Source: an uncultured Eubacterium sp.
Lineage (GTDB): Bacteria > Bacillota > Clostridia > Oscillospirales > Acutalibacteraceae
Reading direction: 5' to 3'
NCBI GenBank assembly: GCA_900539325.1
Contig: UQCC01000008.1
Coordinates: forward strand, 1 to 64,000
DNA: 64,000 nucleotides
Made by a program: the position numbers and the translations under genes. The notes under the pieces are model-generated. The model saw only the letters and a list, made by a program, of their open reading frames with translations. It made no database searches and had not been told where the DNA came from. Each line of letters starts with the position of its first letter. Positions within the stretch are counted from its first letter, which is position 1. This document shows positions 16,547 to 24,086 of the stretch, piece after piece.

Positions 16547-17764
16547 TTATTTTTCATCGATTTGCTTGCTATACTTTGCAAGATAAACCGTTCTCATAAG
16601 GAAACATTCTGCCTTTGGAACATAGTGAGAACGATTGAAAATATCGCAATCGATTTGAGCGGCAGCACCCTTGTCCATAATAATATCAAGAGCCTGAAGG
16701 TCACCGTCGTTATTGCCGGTAATCATTGCACCCATACCCTGAACAAGAACTGCATTTCTCTTTTCAACAGCCTTGCCGATTTCCTTTGCACAATCGTCTG
16801 TGTCGCCGTTAATCCACGGAACGCACTTTACATCAAGACCGACAATTTGAGCAAAGTCGTCAATCATAGGTTCCATAGTTTCATCAAGGCAAGACACAGC
16901 AACAACATCAGGAGTTGCAAGGTGCCTAATCATTGTAACATTTTCTGTATTATAAATAGCTCTGTGAATTTTCTCTACCTTTGGAGCAATGCCGTTGATA
17001 CCGAGTCCTGTTTCAAGGTCAACATCAACAGACTTGCCGCCTACTGTAAGAGTAAAGCGGTTGCCGTTTCTTACAGAAGAACCGAGGTCACAGATTTCTG
17101 CCGGCATTTCGCCTGCATTGTGCTTTTTGAGATAGAAGTCTCTTCTTGCTTCATCCGAATAAACCTTATCCCACGAATGACGAAGATAATTGTCCTTAAT
17201 TACCTTTTCACAGCACTTCTCAAGATTTTCGGCAATAGCAAATGCGTGGTCATAATTATCACCCATGCAAAGTGTGCCGTGGTGCATAAGCATAATTGCA
17301 CGACTGCCCGGGTTCATCTGAATACACATTTCAACCTTCTTGCGAAGTGAATCTGTTGTAGACATAGCGTAATCAGCACAAGGAACCTTGTTGCCCAAAA
17401 CGCCCTTGAATTCATCATATACATTTCTGATTTCCATACCTGTGATGGAAACGATTGTAGCCGCTCTTTGGTGAGTGTGAATAACAAAATCAACTGTAGG
17501 ATGATGACGATATGCTGCTGCATGAACACCCTTTTCGGATGACGGCTTAATATCGCCCTCGTGTGAACAGTCTGCAATGTTAACAACTACAATTTCATCG
17601 GGAGTAAGGTCTTCATAAGCTCTGCCCGACGGAGTGATAACAAACTGAGTATCGCTGATACGAGCGGAAACATTACCCCAAGTACGGGCAATAAGACCGG
17701 ATTCAACAAGCTTTTTGCCTGCTTCAACAACTAATCTTTTAGCTTCTTCAATTTCGTAAGCCAT
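16547..17764 (-). CDS. Two-domain class II aldolase/adducin-family protein
   Basis: A 405-residue protein, about twice the usual 210-230 residues. Domain 1 (about 1-215) keeps the class II zinc site: E77 (PSSE), H96 and H98 (VIHTHQ) and H161/H162 (MHHGT). This suggests a fuculose-phosphate-aldolase-like or epimerase/decarboxylase reaction on a phosphorylated sugar. Domain 2 (about 230-395) has the same layout but has lost ligands (RHLATP instead of HTH, VQGMGAM instead of HHG), so it is probably non-catalytic. The start is ATG 17764 after AAGGGG. It is second in the operon after the aminotransferase (75 bp apart, with a hairpin between) and under the three-operator region at 19348-19515. Substrate unknown. 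Confidence 0.85.
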   Translation of the reverse strand: MAYEIEEAKRLVVEAGKKLVESGLIARTWGNVSARISDTQFVITPSGRAYEDLTPDEIVVVNIADCSHEGDIKPSSEKGVHAAAYRHHPTVDFVIHTHQRAATIVSITGMEIRNVYDEFKGVLGNKVPCADYAMSTTDSLRKKVEMCIQMNPGSRAIMLMHHGTLCMGDNYDHAFAIAENLEKCCEKVIKDNYLRHSWDKVYSDEARRDFYLKKHNAGEMPAEICDLGSSVRNGNRFTLTVGGKSVDVDLETGLGINGIAPKVEKIHRAIYNTENVTMIRHLATPDVVAVSCLDETMEPMIDDFAQIVGLDVKCVPWINGDTDDCAKEIGKAVEKRNAVLVQGMGAMITGNNDGDLQALDIIMDKGAAAQIDCDIFNRSHYVPKAECFLMRTVYLAKYSKQIDEK

Positions 17765-17805
17765 ATTTTTCCCCTTATATTTATGTAAATTATAAAGCGA
17801 CAAAC

Positions 17806-17824
17806 GGGCGGTTGTTGACCGCCC
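17806..17824. terminator. Hairpin between aminotransferase and aldolase genes
   Basis: GGGCGGT (17806-17812) and ACCGCCC (17818-17824). The good T-tract (TTTTTA) is on the plus-strand side, where no gene reads into it. For the minus-strand operon it is a hairpin with a weak tail, so it may only partly terminate or may protect the upstream message. Confidence 0.5.
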
Positions 17825-17839
17825 TTTTTATGTCATTAA

Positions 17840-19324
17840 TTAATAATCAATCTTTTCGCACTTTGAAAGAACCTTGTCGAATCTCTTGATACATTCATCA
17901 ATATCTTCTTCGGTATAAGCGCTTGAAGTGTAAAGACGAGAACCTGCAAGTGTTACAAGACCTTCTGCCATATAAGCAGCGCCCATATATTGCATTTCTG
18001 TCTGGCGGATGCCTGTTTCTTTAAGAACCGAAGGAATTGTCCAAGGCTTCTTCCAGTTAATTCTGAAGTGCATTGTAGCAACTGTATGTAACTGGCAGAT
18101 TGAACCTACATTGTAGCATACGAACGGAAGGTCGTACTTCTTGATTGATTCATTAAGACCCTTAACAAGTCTGTCAGCCATTTGACCTGCAACTTGGCAA
18201 GCATTTCTCTTTTCGATTTCGCAGATAACTGTGTAACCTGCACAGCAAGAGATAGGTGTAGCAGCCATTGTACCGCCGCACATAGCCTTATGAATCTTCT
18301 TACCTTCAGCCTTATCAAGACCTGCGCCAAGATACTTCATAACTTCCTTGTGACCGCCGATACCGCCTGCACCCGGATAACCGCCTGCGATAATCTTACC
18401 GAAGATTGTGATATCAGGATCAATACCGTAGTAACCCTGAGCACCTGACAAACCGATACGGAAACCTGTTACAACTTCGTCACATACAAGAAGAGCACCG
18501 TACTTACGGCAAAGTGCCTGTACGCCCTTAGGAAAGTCCTTATCAACAGGACGGGTAGCTGATTCAGGGCCGCATGGCTCGATGAATACAGCAGCTGTGC
18601 CGCCACGGAACTTGTTGATGATGAGCTTCTTTTCAAGGTCTTTAAGATCATTAGGGAAGAATTCCTGTGTGTGCTTGAATACAAACAAAGGAACACCGTG
18701 TGATTGAAGGTTAAGTGTACCAGGAACACGCATACCCCAAGCAAGCTGATCTGACCAGCCGTGGTAAGCGCCGCCCATTTTAATTATATTCTTGTGGCCT
18801 GTTGCAAGACGAGCAACACGAACAGCACACATACATGCTTCTGTACCTGAACCGAGCATACGGAACATTTCTACTGATGGTACACACTCGCTGATTTTCT
18901 TTGCGAGTTTATATTCATAAGGGTGGAACAAACCTGTTGAAGGACCGCAGTCATCAAGGAGTTCCTTAACCTTTTCTTTAACAACATCGTCGTTTGAACC
19001 GATAATTGTAGGGCCGCCTGCCTGAAGAAAGTCGAAATATTCGTTGCCGTCGATATCCCAAAGCTTATTGCCCTTAGCCTTTGTCATAACGATTGGGAAC
19101 GGATAGTTGAACGCAAGGTTGTGCTGAACGCCGCCGGGAATTACTTGCTTTGCTTCAGTAATCATTTCCTTAGATTTAGCACACTTCTTTGTGAAGTATT
19201 CATCTTCATACTCTTTAAGAGCTGCTCTGTTGATAGAGTAGATTGGTTTTTTGATTAATGCATCGAGCTGTGCTGTAAGCGCAGCAGCATTAGGATACTC
19301 TGTAATAGCGAATCTTGTATCCAT
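17840..19324 (-). CDS. Class III PLP aminotransferase (glutamate-1-semialdehyde aminomutase-like)
   Basis: A 494-residue fold-type I PLP enzyme. Recognisable parts are VIPGGVQHN (61-69), GSGTEACMCAVR (158-169), YHGWSDQ (187-193), FIEPCGPE, DEVVTGFR (D282) and the PLP lysine K310 in TIFGKIIAGGYP. The layout resembles glutamate-1-semialdehyde 2,1-aminomutase, but a haem role is unlikely. The gene is first in an operon with a class II aldolase and diverges from a TetR regulator and FGGY kinase. It therefore probably transaminates or isomerises an amino-aldehyde or amino-sugar-like intermediate of the same pathway (inference). The N-terminal 60 residues are an extension. AGGAGG precedes the ATG. 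Confidence 0.88.
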   Translation of the reverse strand: MDTRFAITEYPNAAALTAQLDALIKKPIYSINRAALKEYEDEYFTKKCAKSKEMITEAKQVIPGGVQHNLAFNYPFPIVMTKAKGNKLWDIDGNEYFDFLQAGGPTIIGSNDDVVKEKVKELLDDCGPSTGLFHPYEYKLAKKISECVPSVEMFRMLGSGTEACMCAVRVARLATGHKNIIKMGGAYHGWSDQLAWGMRVPGTLNLQSHGVPLFVFKHTQEFFPNDLKDLEKKLIINKFRGGTAAVFIEPCGPESATRPVDKDFPKGVQALCRKYGALLVCDEVVTGFRIGLSGAQGYYGIDPDITIFGKIIAGGYPGAGGIGGHKEVMKYLGAGLDKAEGKKIHKAMCGGTMAATPISCCAGYTVICEIEKRNACQVAGQMADRLVKGLNESIKKYDLPFVCYNVGSICQLHTVATMHFRINWKKPWTIPSVLKETGIRQTEMQYMGAAYMAEGLVTLAGSRLYTSSAYTEEDIDECIKRFDKVLSKCEKIDY

Positions 19325-19347
19325 AATTTTCCTCCTTAGATTTTATG

Positions 19348-19363
19348 GTGAGCGGTTACTCAC
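19348..19363. promoter_or_regulatory. TetR-type operator O1
   Basis: GTGAG, six bases CGGTTA, CTCAC. It is one of three 16-bp copies with the same architecture in this intergenic region. It lies in the transcribed leader of the aminotransferase operon. Confidence 0.8.
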
Positions 19364-19373
19364 TAATTAATTG

Positions 19374-19389
19374 GTGAGCGGGTGCTCAC
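19374..19389. promoter_or_regulatory. TetR-type operator O2
   Basis: GTGAG, six bases CGGGTG, CTCAC. It starts 26 bp from O1, about 2.5 helical turns, and directly follows the predicted transcription start of the aminotransferase operon. Confidence 0.8.
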
Positions 19390-19404
19390 AGCTTTTACAA
19401 ATTA

Positions 19405-19432
19405 AGTATATCACATTTTACCGATTTGTCAA
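19405..19432 (-). promoter_or_regulatory. Promoter of the aminotransferase-aldolase operon
   Basis: Minus-strand TTGACA (19427-19432), a 16-bp spacer and TATACT (19405-19410). The expected start is near 19398, immediately upstream of operators O2 and O1. Confidence 0.8.
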
Positions 19433-19463
19433 CTTTAATGTTGCGAATTTTTAGTTATTTTTG

Positions 19464-19492
19464 TTGCATTATATATTAAAAAATGGTAATAT
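19464..19492 (+). promoter_or_regulatory. Promoter of the tetR-kinase operon
   Basis: TTGCAT (19464-19469), a 17-bp spacer and TAATAT (19487-19492). The expected start is near 19499, coinciding with operator O3. Confidence 0.7.
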
Positions 19493-19499
19493 GTTCTTA

Positions 19500-19515
19500 G
19501 TGAATTAATACTCAC
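19500..19515. promoter_or_regulatory. TetR-type operator O3
   Basis: GTGAA, six bases TTAATA, CTCAC. It is the third copy of the 16-bp architecture, placed at the predicted transcription start of the regulator gene, which implies autorepression. Confidence 0.75.
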
Positions 19516-19587
19516 CAAAGGAGATTTGGAGCATTTGCACAAACAAGTTATTCACCTTTTGTGCAAGGCTACAAAATCAAGATTTTT

Positions 19588-20247
19588 ATGTTTGAAAAGA
19601 GATATAAAGAAGCGTTTGAGAGGGCTTCCGACGAGAGAAAAGAAAAAATACTTGAAGTCGGTATTAATGAATTTGCTTCTAAAGGGTACGAAAAAGCCAA
19701 TATAAATATAATTGCAAAAAAAGCCGGAATAAGCATCGGGCTGATGTACAAATATTTCAGCACCAAGGAGGACTTGTTCATCACCTGTATTCAGCGTGGT
19801 ATGTCAATCCTTGATGACGCGGTTGACGAAATACTCAAAAGCGATGACAAGCTTCTTACAAAAGCCGAAAAGTTGATAAGAACAACCTGTCAGCTCAGCC
19901 AAAAGGATGCAAACTATGTTAAACTCTACAACGAAATAACATCCGAGCGTAACAGCGAAAAGGCAATGGAATTTGCCAAAGCCATTGAGGGCAAAACAAG
20001 CAAAAAATATGTAAAATGTATTACCGACGCACTTGCAAACGGTGATGTAAGACAGGATATGGACCCTCGTCTTTTTGCATTTTTCCTTGACAATTTGCTG
20101 ACTTCGCTGCAATTTTCGTTCACCTGCGACTACTATCGCAACAGGCTTGAGATTTATACGGGCGTTGATGTAGCCGAACTGTCGGAAGACCAAATAGTAA
20201 AGCAGTTGCTCAAATTTATTGAGTCGGCATTTACTTTTGAAAAATAG
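19588..20247 (+). CDS. TetR/AcrR-family repressor of the catabolic locus
   Basis: A 219-residue protein. The N-terminal helix-turn-helix region has ILEVGINEFASKGYEKANI and then KKAGISIGLMYKYFSTKEDLF (about 20-60), which is typical TetR. The C-terminal ligand domain (about 75-219) has no recognisable specificity. The start is ATG 19588; an in-frame GTG at 19561 is the alternative, and neither has a strong ribosome-binding site (AAAGGAG at 19517-19523 is far upstream). It is likely the protein that binds the three 16-bp operators, repressing itself, the kinase 32 bp downstream and the divergent aminotransferase-aldolase operon. Confidence 0.88.
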   Translation: MFEKRYKEAFERASDERKEKILEVGINEFASKGYEKANINIIAKKAGISIGLMYKYFSTKEDLFITCIQRGMSILDDAVDEILKSDDKLLTKAEKLIRTTCQLSQKDANYVKLYNEITSERNSEKAMEFAKAIEGKTSKKYVKCITDALANGDVRQDMDPRLFAFFLDNLLTSLQFSFTCDYYRNRLEIYTGVDVAELSEDQIVKQLLKFIESAFTFEK

Positions 20248-20279
20248 TTAACAAACTATATTTATATACGGAGGATAAT

Positions 20280-21902
20280 ATGAGTAAGTATGTAATCACC
20301 TATGATATCGGTACTACGGGTATCAAAACCTGCCTTATCGAAATCGACAAGGAAATGAAAATTCTTGCATCGGCAACAGAGGGTTACAACCTTTATGTTG
20401 ACGAGGAAACCGGAGTTAAAGGCGGCAGCGAGCAGGACGCAGACGAATGGTGGAACGCAATGTGCGTAACCACAAAGGAAGTGTTCAAAAAATGCAAGAA
20501 AGTCAAGAAAGAGCAAATCGAGGGCATCAGCTTTTGCTCGGCAATGCAGGGTCTTGTTCTTGTTGACAGAGAGGGCAAGTGTATCCGCCGTCCTATGACA
20601 TATATGGACCAGCGTGCAAGAGAAGAAATCAAAAAAGGCATTGCACACGGTGTTCAGGTTGCGGGCGCAGAGGTTACAAAACTTCTTAAATATCTAAAGT
20701 ACACGGGTGCGGTTTCATCATCGGTTAAAGACCCGATTTGGAAATACAAGTGGGTTGAGGCTCACGAGCCTGAAAATTTCAAGCGTATTTACAAGTGGCT
20801 TGATGTTAAGGAATATATGATTCTTCGTTGCAGCGGCGAATTTGTTATGACAAACGACTCTGCATTCGGCACACTCCTTTACGACACACGCAAAGGTCAC
20901 GAGGGCTGGTGCAAGCCTATTTGCGATATGGTCGGCGTTAATATCGAGCATATGCCTGTTATCAAAGCAAGCACGGAAAAAGTCGGCGAGGTTACAAAGC
21001 AAGCCGCTGAAGAACTCGGACTTGCAGAGGGCACGGCTGTTTACGGCGGCGGCGGTGACGCATCACTTATCGGCGTAGGCGCAGGTGCAACCGAAGTCGG
21101 CGACACTCACATTTATTCAGGCACTTCGGGCTGGGTAGGAACCGTTGTTCCCGAACAGCTTGTTGACGCAGGCGCTATGATGGCGGCTATCGTAGGCGCA
21201 AACCCTAAAACTTACAATTATTTTGCCGAACTTGAAACTTCAAATAAATGCGTAGGCTGGGTTAAGGACCACCTTGCACTTGACGAAATCGGCATATTCC
21301 TCAAAAAATACGGCCACAAAAAGGACGATTTGGAGGAGCAGAGCTTCAACCTTTACGATTATCTTGAAGAGGTTATCGACAGAGCAAATCCGGGTTCTGA
21401 CGGCGTTGTGTTCACTCCGTGGCTTCACGGCAACAGATGTCCGTTTGAGGACCCTAATGCCGCAGGTATGTTCTTCAACATTCACCTTGAAACAGGCAAA
21501 ACCGAACTTATCAGAGCCGTTGTTGAGGGCGTTTGCTTCCATATGAGATGGATGCTTGAGCGTCAGGAGCAAAAGGTTGCAAAGTACAAGACAACAAACG
21601 CTGTTCGTTTCTGCGGCGGCGGTGCACTCGGTGCTTCAACCTGCCAAATCCTTGCCGACATTCTCCAAAGAGATATTGAGGTTGTTGACTCACCGCAAAA
21701 TATCGGTGCGGTTGGCGCTGCGGCTTGTATCGCAGTAGGTACGGGTATGATAAGCTCAATGACAGAGGTTAAAAAGCTTATCCCGGCTAAAATTACTTAC
21801 CATCCAAACAAGGCAAACAAAGCGGTTTACGACCGTAACTTTGAGGTCTTTAAGAACCTCTACAAATGCAACAAAAAGAACTTTGAAATTCTTAACGGTT
21901 AA
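20280..21902 (+). CDS. FGGY-family carbohydrate kinase (xylulokinase-like)
   Basis: A 540-residue cytosolic kinase. It has an N-terminal ATPase-fold domain starting YVITYDIGTTGIKTCLIEID, then SAMQGLVLVDREG, and a second domain with GGGGDASLIGVGAG, IYSGTSGWVG and FCGGGALGASTCQILAD. The family phosphorylates sugars or polyols; the xylulokinase branch is closest by eye, but the substrate is open. GGAGGATAAT precedes the ATG. It is second in the operon with the TetR gene and faces the aminotransferase-aldolase pair across a shared control region. A route of kinase, then aldolase cleavage, with a transamination step, is an inference. No transporter is adjacent. Confidence 0.9.
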   Translation: MSKYVITYDIGTTGIKTCLIEIDKEMKILASATEGYNLYVDEETGVKGGSEQDADEWWNAMCVTTKEVFKKCKKVKKEQIEGISFCSAMQGLVLVDREGKCIRRPMTYMDQRAREEIKKGIAHGVQVAGAEVTKLLKYLKYTGAVSSSVKDPIWKYKWVEAHEPENFKRIYKWLDVKEYMILRCSGEFVMTNDSAFGTLLYDTRKGHEGWCKPICDMVGVNIEHMPVIKASTEKVGEVTKQAAEELGLAEGTAVYGGGGDASLIGVGAGATEVGDTHIYSGTSGWVGTVVPEQLVDAGAMMAAIVGANPKTYNYFAELETSNKCVGWVKDHLALDEIGIFLKKYGHKKDDLEEQSFNLYDYLEEVIDRANPGSDGVVFTPWLHGNRCPFEDPNAAGMFFNIHLETGKTELIRAVVEGVCFHMRWMLERQEQKVAKYKTTNAVRFCGGGALGASTCQILADILQRDIEVVDSPQNIGAVGAAACIAVGTGMISSMTEVKKLIPAKITYHPNKANKAVYDRNFEVFKNLYKCNKKNFEILNG

Positions 21903-21940
21903 AAAATTAAATCAAACTCAATAATAATTATAAAATACAG

Positions 21941-21975
21941 AAAGCTGTCTCATATAAATAATGAGACAGCTTTTC
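21941..21975. terminator. Bidirectional terminator between kinase and radical SAM genes
   Basis: AAAGCTGTCTCAT (21941-21953) pairs with ATGAGACAGCTTTT (21961-21974). It is shared by the plus-strand kinase and the minus-strand radical SAM gene ending at 21978. Confidence 0.9.
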
Positions 21976-21977
21976 TA

Positions 21978-23294
21978 TTACATATTTAAAGATTTCCACT
22001 TTTTATATTTCATTTTCAATGTAGCTTTAAGCCACATTGAATTATATTCTCTATGAACTTCATTGCATTTATGAGCACATTTTTTCAGTTGGATACAATC
22101 AGCAGCTAAAAAACATTTTTTACATTTTTCGCTATACGGGCTTCTTACTTTAAAAGAATTATTAAGCTTTTCATCAATTATTCCATTTTCAACATCACCG
22201 ACTGTTACTAAAGGCATTTCATGATGGCATTTGTTCAACTTACCATTTGGAAGTATGCTAAAAGAAACATCACTATCAGCCAGACAATTATAGCCGGCAG
22301 GTAATTTACCAAGAGTTGCAGGCATAAGCATATCCAGATCTTCTAATTTATCAAATAAAATACGGCACGACTCAATTACTTTATTGCAATCTTCAGCAGA
22401 TTGATGTTTATAATAATCAAACAAGAATTTCGGATAAGCCCGAAAATACTCATTTCCTTTAAATCTTTCTTCAAGAATGTCTATAAGTTCCAAAAAGTTT
22501 TCCAAATTATCATTTGATACATTTAGTCTTACATTAACTTTAACTTTATTTTTTGTAAACAATTGGATATTTGATAAAACATGATTAAATGCATTGCCCT
22601 TATTTCCAACATAATTTTTTGTTTTATTATAAATAGCCGCAGGGCCATCAAGCGTAATTTGAATCCATTCTAAATTCCATTTTTCTATAGCGTGTTTAAT
22701 GCTATTTTCATTAAAGAGATATGCATTGGATATCATACTTGATCTAAATTTTACACCATTGTTTCTTAATTCATCACACACAATATCTATAACTTTTGAA
22801 TTAACCATCGGCTCGCCGCCAAACCATCGAATATGTATGATTTTATTATCTGAATTTTCAATTAAAAACTCAGCAACTTTATAAGCAATTTCTTCACTCA
22901 TTGAAGAAATCGGTATCTTATATTCATAACAATATGGGCAACGCGCATTACAAGCATATGTTGTAAAAATAAAGAAGAATTTTTGTCTACTAAAATCAAA
23001 ATTATTTATTAAATTTCTGGTCTGTTCAAGTCTTTGAAGCTCATCTACTTTTTCCGATACTAAAAAATGTCTTTTCCTAAATTCATCAAAGCAATCCAAG
23101 TTCTGTAAATTGTTTTTTATATCATCGGAACTTATTTCCGGCAAAAATGCTAATGAATGTGTAAAACCATTCCAAGCCAAACATCCATCTTCAACATCCA
23201 CCAACAAAACAAATTGACTTAATACCAAATTTTCATCATTTGAAGGCCTCAAAAATTTATTTACAATCGGATTTTCATTAAAAATTATCTGCAT
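21978..23294 (-). CDS. Radical SAM/SPASM peptide maturase
   Basis: A 438-residue protein. An N-terminal region of about 105 residues (FVLLVDVEDGCLAWNG) resembles the leader-recognition part of peptide maturases. The radical SAM core has C115, C119 and C122 in ACNARCPYCYE and GGEP at 159-162. A C-terminal SPASM-type region has C337, C356, C391, C394, C400, C406 and C410, enough for auxiliary Fe-S clusters. Such enzymes modify ribosomal peptides. The likely targets are the 33-residue peptide at 23985-24086 and the tail of the lipoprotein at 23412-23873, which share a C-terminus. GAGGG precedes the ATG. It is more A+T-rich than the kinase next door, compatible with transfer. The modification type is unknown; neither target has cysteine in the tail, so a sactipeptide thioether is unlikely. 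Confidence 0.9.
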   Translation of the reverse strand: MQIIFNENPIVNKFLRPSNDENLVLSQFVLLVDVEDGCLAWNGFTHSLAFLPEISSDDIKNNLQNLDCFDEFRKRHFLVSEKVDELQRLEQTRNLINNFDFSRQKFFFIFTTYACNARCPYCYEYKIPISSMSEEIAYKVAEFLIENSDNKIIHIRWFGGEPMVNSKVIDIVCDELRNNGVKFRSSMISNAYLFNENSIKHAIEKWNLEWIQITLDGPAAIYNKTKNYVGNKGNAFNHVLSNIQLFTKNKVKVNVRLNVSNDNLENFLELIDILEERFKGNEYFRAYPKFLFDYYKHQSAEDCNKVIESCRILFDKLEDLDMLMPATLGKLPAGYNCLADSDVSFSILPNGKLNKCHHEMPLVTVGDVENGIIDEKLNNSFKVRSPYSEKCKKCFLAADCIQLKKCAHKCNEVHREYNSMWLKATLKMKYKKWKSLNM

Positions 23295-23335
23295 AATAAT
23301 CCCTCATATCATAAGATATAATTATGTTATCACAA

Positions 23336-23367
23336 AATAAAGGATGCATATGTGTGCATCCTTTATT
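23336..23367 (-). terminator. Terminator of the lipoprotein gene
   Basis: AATAAAGGATGCA (23336-23348) and TGCATCCTTTATT (23355-23367) form a perfect stem. Minus-strand transcription continues into TTTATTTTG. It separates the lipoprotein unit from the radical SAM gene. Confidence 0.75.
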
Positions 23368-23411
23368 CAACTAAACACTATCCTAAATCTATCAGTAATA
23401 ATTTATAATAA

Positions 23412-23873
23412 TCAATCAAATTCCGGTGGCAAATCAATACTGCCATCACTATCCGTTGATATTTCACCTTTTTTTGTTGTAGTATGCTTTTTTGTTGTAG
23501 TTTTCTTTTCAGTTGTTGTAACATAAACAGTAGTCTTTACAACTCTTGTAGTTCCATTTTGTGCAATAAGATATTCCTTTTCGGTAGTTTGCCTTGTTGT
23601 AGTTGTTGAAAGGTCTACCTTTTCGGCCTTTTTATTATTTTTCTTTTTAGCAGTTGTTGACTTTGGTTTTGATTTTGTATTTTCCTGTGATTTTGTCTCG
23701 CTTGCATTTATAGTGCTTTTTTCCGCTTTTTCACTGCTGATTTCCGTTTGAGCAATAGTAGGAGCCGTTGTTTCATCAGTTATATTTGTTTGACTTTTAT
23801 TATTTGAACAAGAAATAAAAACCATTGATATAATTGTCAGCGCGCCTATTAACATAAGTATTCTTTTTTTCAT
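23412..23873 (-). CDS. Thr/Lys-rich lipoprotein ending in the peptide-like motif DLPPEFD
   Basis: A 153-residue protein with a lipoprotein signal (lipobox FISC, C22). The body (about 25-135) is low-complexity and disordered-looking, rich in Thr, Ser, Lys and Glu. The tail is STDSDGSIDLPPEFD at the extreme C-terminus. The last seven residues, DLPPEFD, match the end of the small peptide at 23985-24086 (DLPPIFD) at six of seven positions. The start is ATG 23873, with GAGGTG 10 nt upstream. It has its own promoter (23897-23924) and terminator and lies between the peptide and the radical SAM enzyme. I infer a cell-surface stalk carrying a second copy of the modifiable tail. Other options are an immunity or display partner. 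Confidence 0.8.
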   Translation of the reverse strand: MKKRILMLIGALTIISMVFISCSNNKSQTNITDETTAPTIAQTEISSEKAEKSTINASETKSQENTKSKPKSTTAKKKNNKKAEKVDLSTTTTRQTTEKEYLIAQNGTTRVVKTTVYVTTTEKKTTTKKHTTTKKGEISTDSDGSIDLPPEFD

Positions 23874-23896
23874 ACAATCAATCACCTCATAAATTT

Positions 23897-23924
23897 ATTA
23901 TATCATTATTTTTATAACATTCAA
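23897..23924 (-). promoter_or_regulatory. Promoter of the lipoprotein gene
   Basis: Minus-strand TTGAAT (23919-23924), a 16-bp spacer and TATAAT (23897-23902), 24 bp before the ATG at 23873. Confidence 0.65.
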
Positions 23925-23939
23925 TAGTAAAATTGTAAA

Positions 23940-23977
23940 CAAAAAAATACGGCGTATTTCTACGCCGTATCTTTTTA
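23940..23977. terminator. Terminator of the peptide gene
   Basis: ATACGGCGTA (23947-23956) and TACGCCGTAT (23961-23970) form a perfect stem flanked by A-tract and T-tract, so it works in both directions. It lies 15 bp after the peptide stop codon. Confidence 0.9.
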
Positions 23978-23984
23978 CTTAATA

Positions 23985-24086
23985 TTAGTCGAAGATTGGT
24001 GGAAGGTCGCCCGGATCACCAGATGTTGTTACAACATCAACTACTGCGAACTTTTCAAGTTCTGCTACTGGCTTTGTGTACTTCAC
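23985..24086 (-). CDS. 33-residue candidate RiPP precursor peptide (GTG start)
   Basis: It is a short gene that needs a GTG start. On the minus strand GGAGGTGAAACATA precedes GTG at 24086, and the stop is at 23985-23987. The peptide begins (M/V)KYTKPVAELEKFAVVD, continues VVTTSGDPG and ends DLPPIFD. It has no cysteine and no signal peptide. The N-terminal half is charged and leader-like; the C-terminal half after TTSG is Gly/Asp/Pro-rich and core-like. The gene lies 51 bp downstream of the secreted protein at 24138-26405 and is closed by a strong terminator. The radical SAM/SPASM enzyme and a lipoprotein with the same C-terminal motif are the next two genes. From memory, short 'KP..E...F...DV..TTSG' ORFs are frequent in Clostridia and usually unannotated. 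Confidence 0.75.
   Translation of the reverse strand: MKYTKPVAELEKFAVVDVVTTSGDPGDLPPIFD

Noticed and set aside
17840..19324. hemL (haem biosynthesis) annotation of the class III aminotransferase
   Set aside because: The neighbours are a sugar kinase, an aldolase and a TetR regulator with shared operators, and there is an atypical N-terminal extension. No other haem gene is in the window.
22000..24000. Sactipeptide or SCIFF (ranthipeptide) assignment for the radical SAM locus
   Set aside because: The 33-residue peptide and the lipoprotein tail contain no cysteine, which those classes require for thioether formation.
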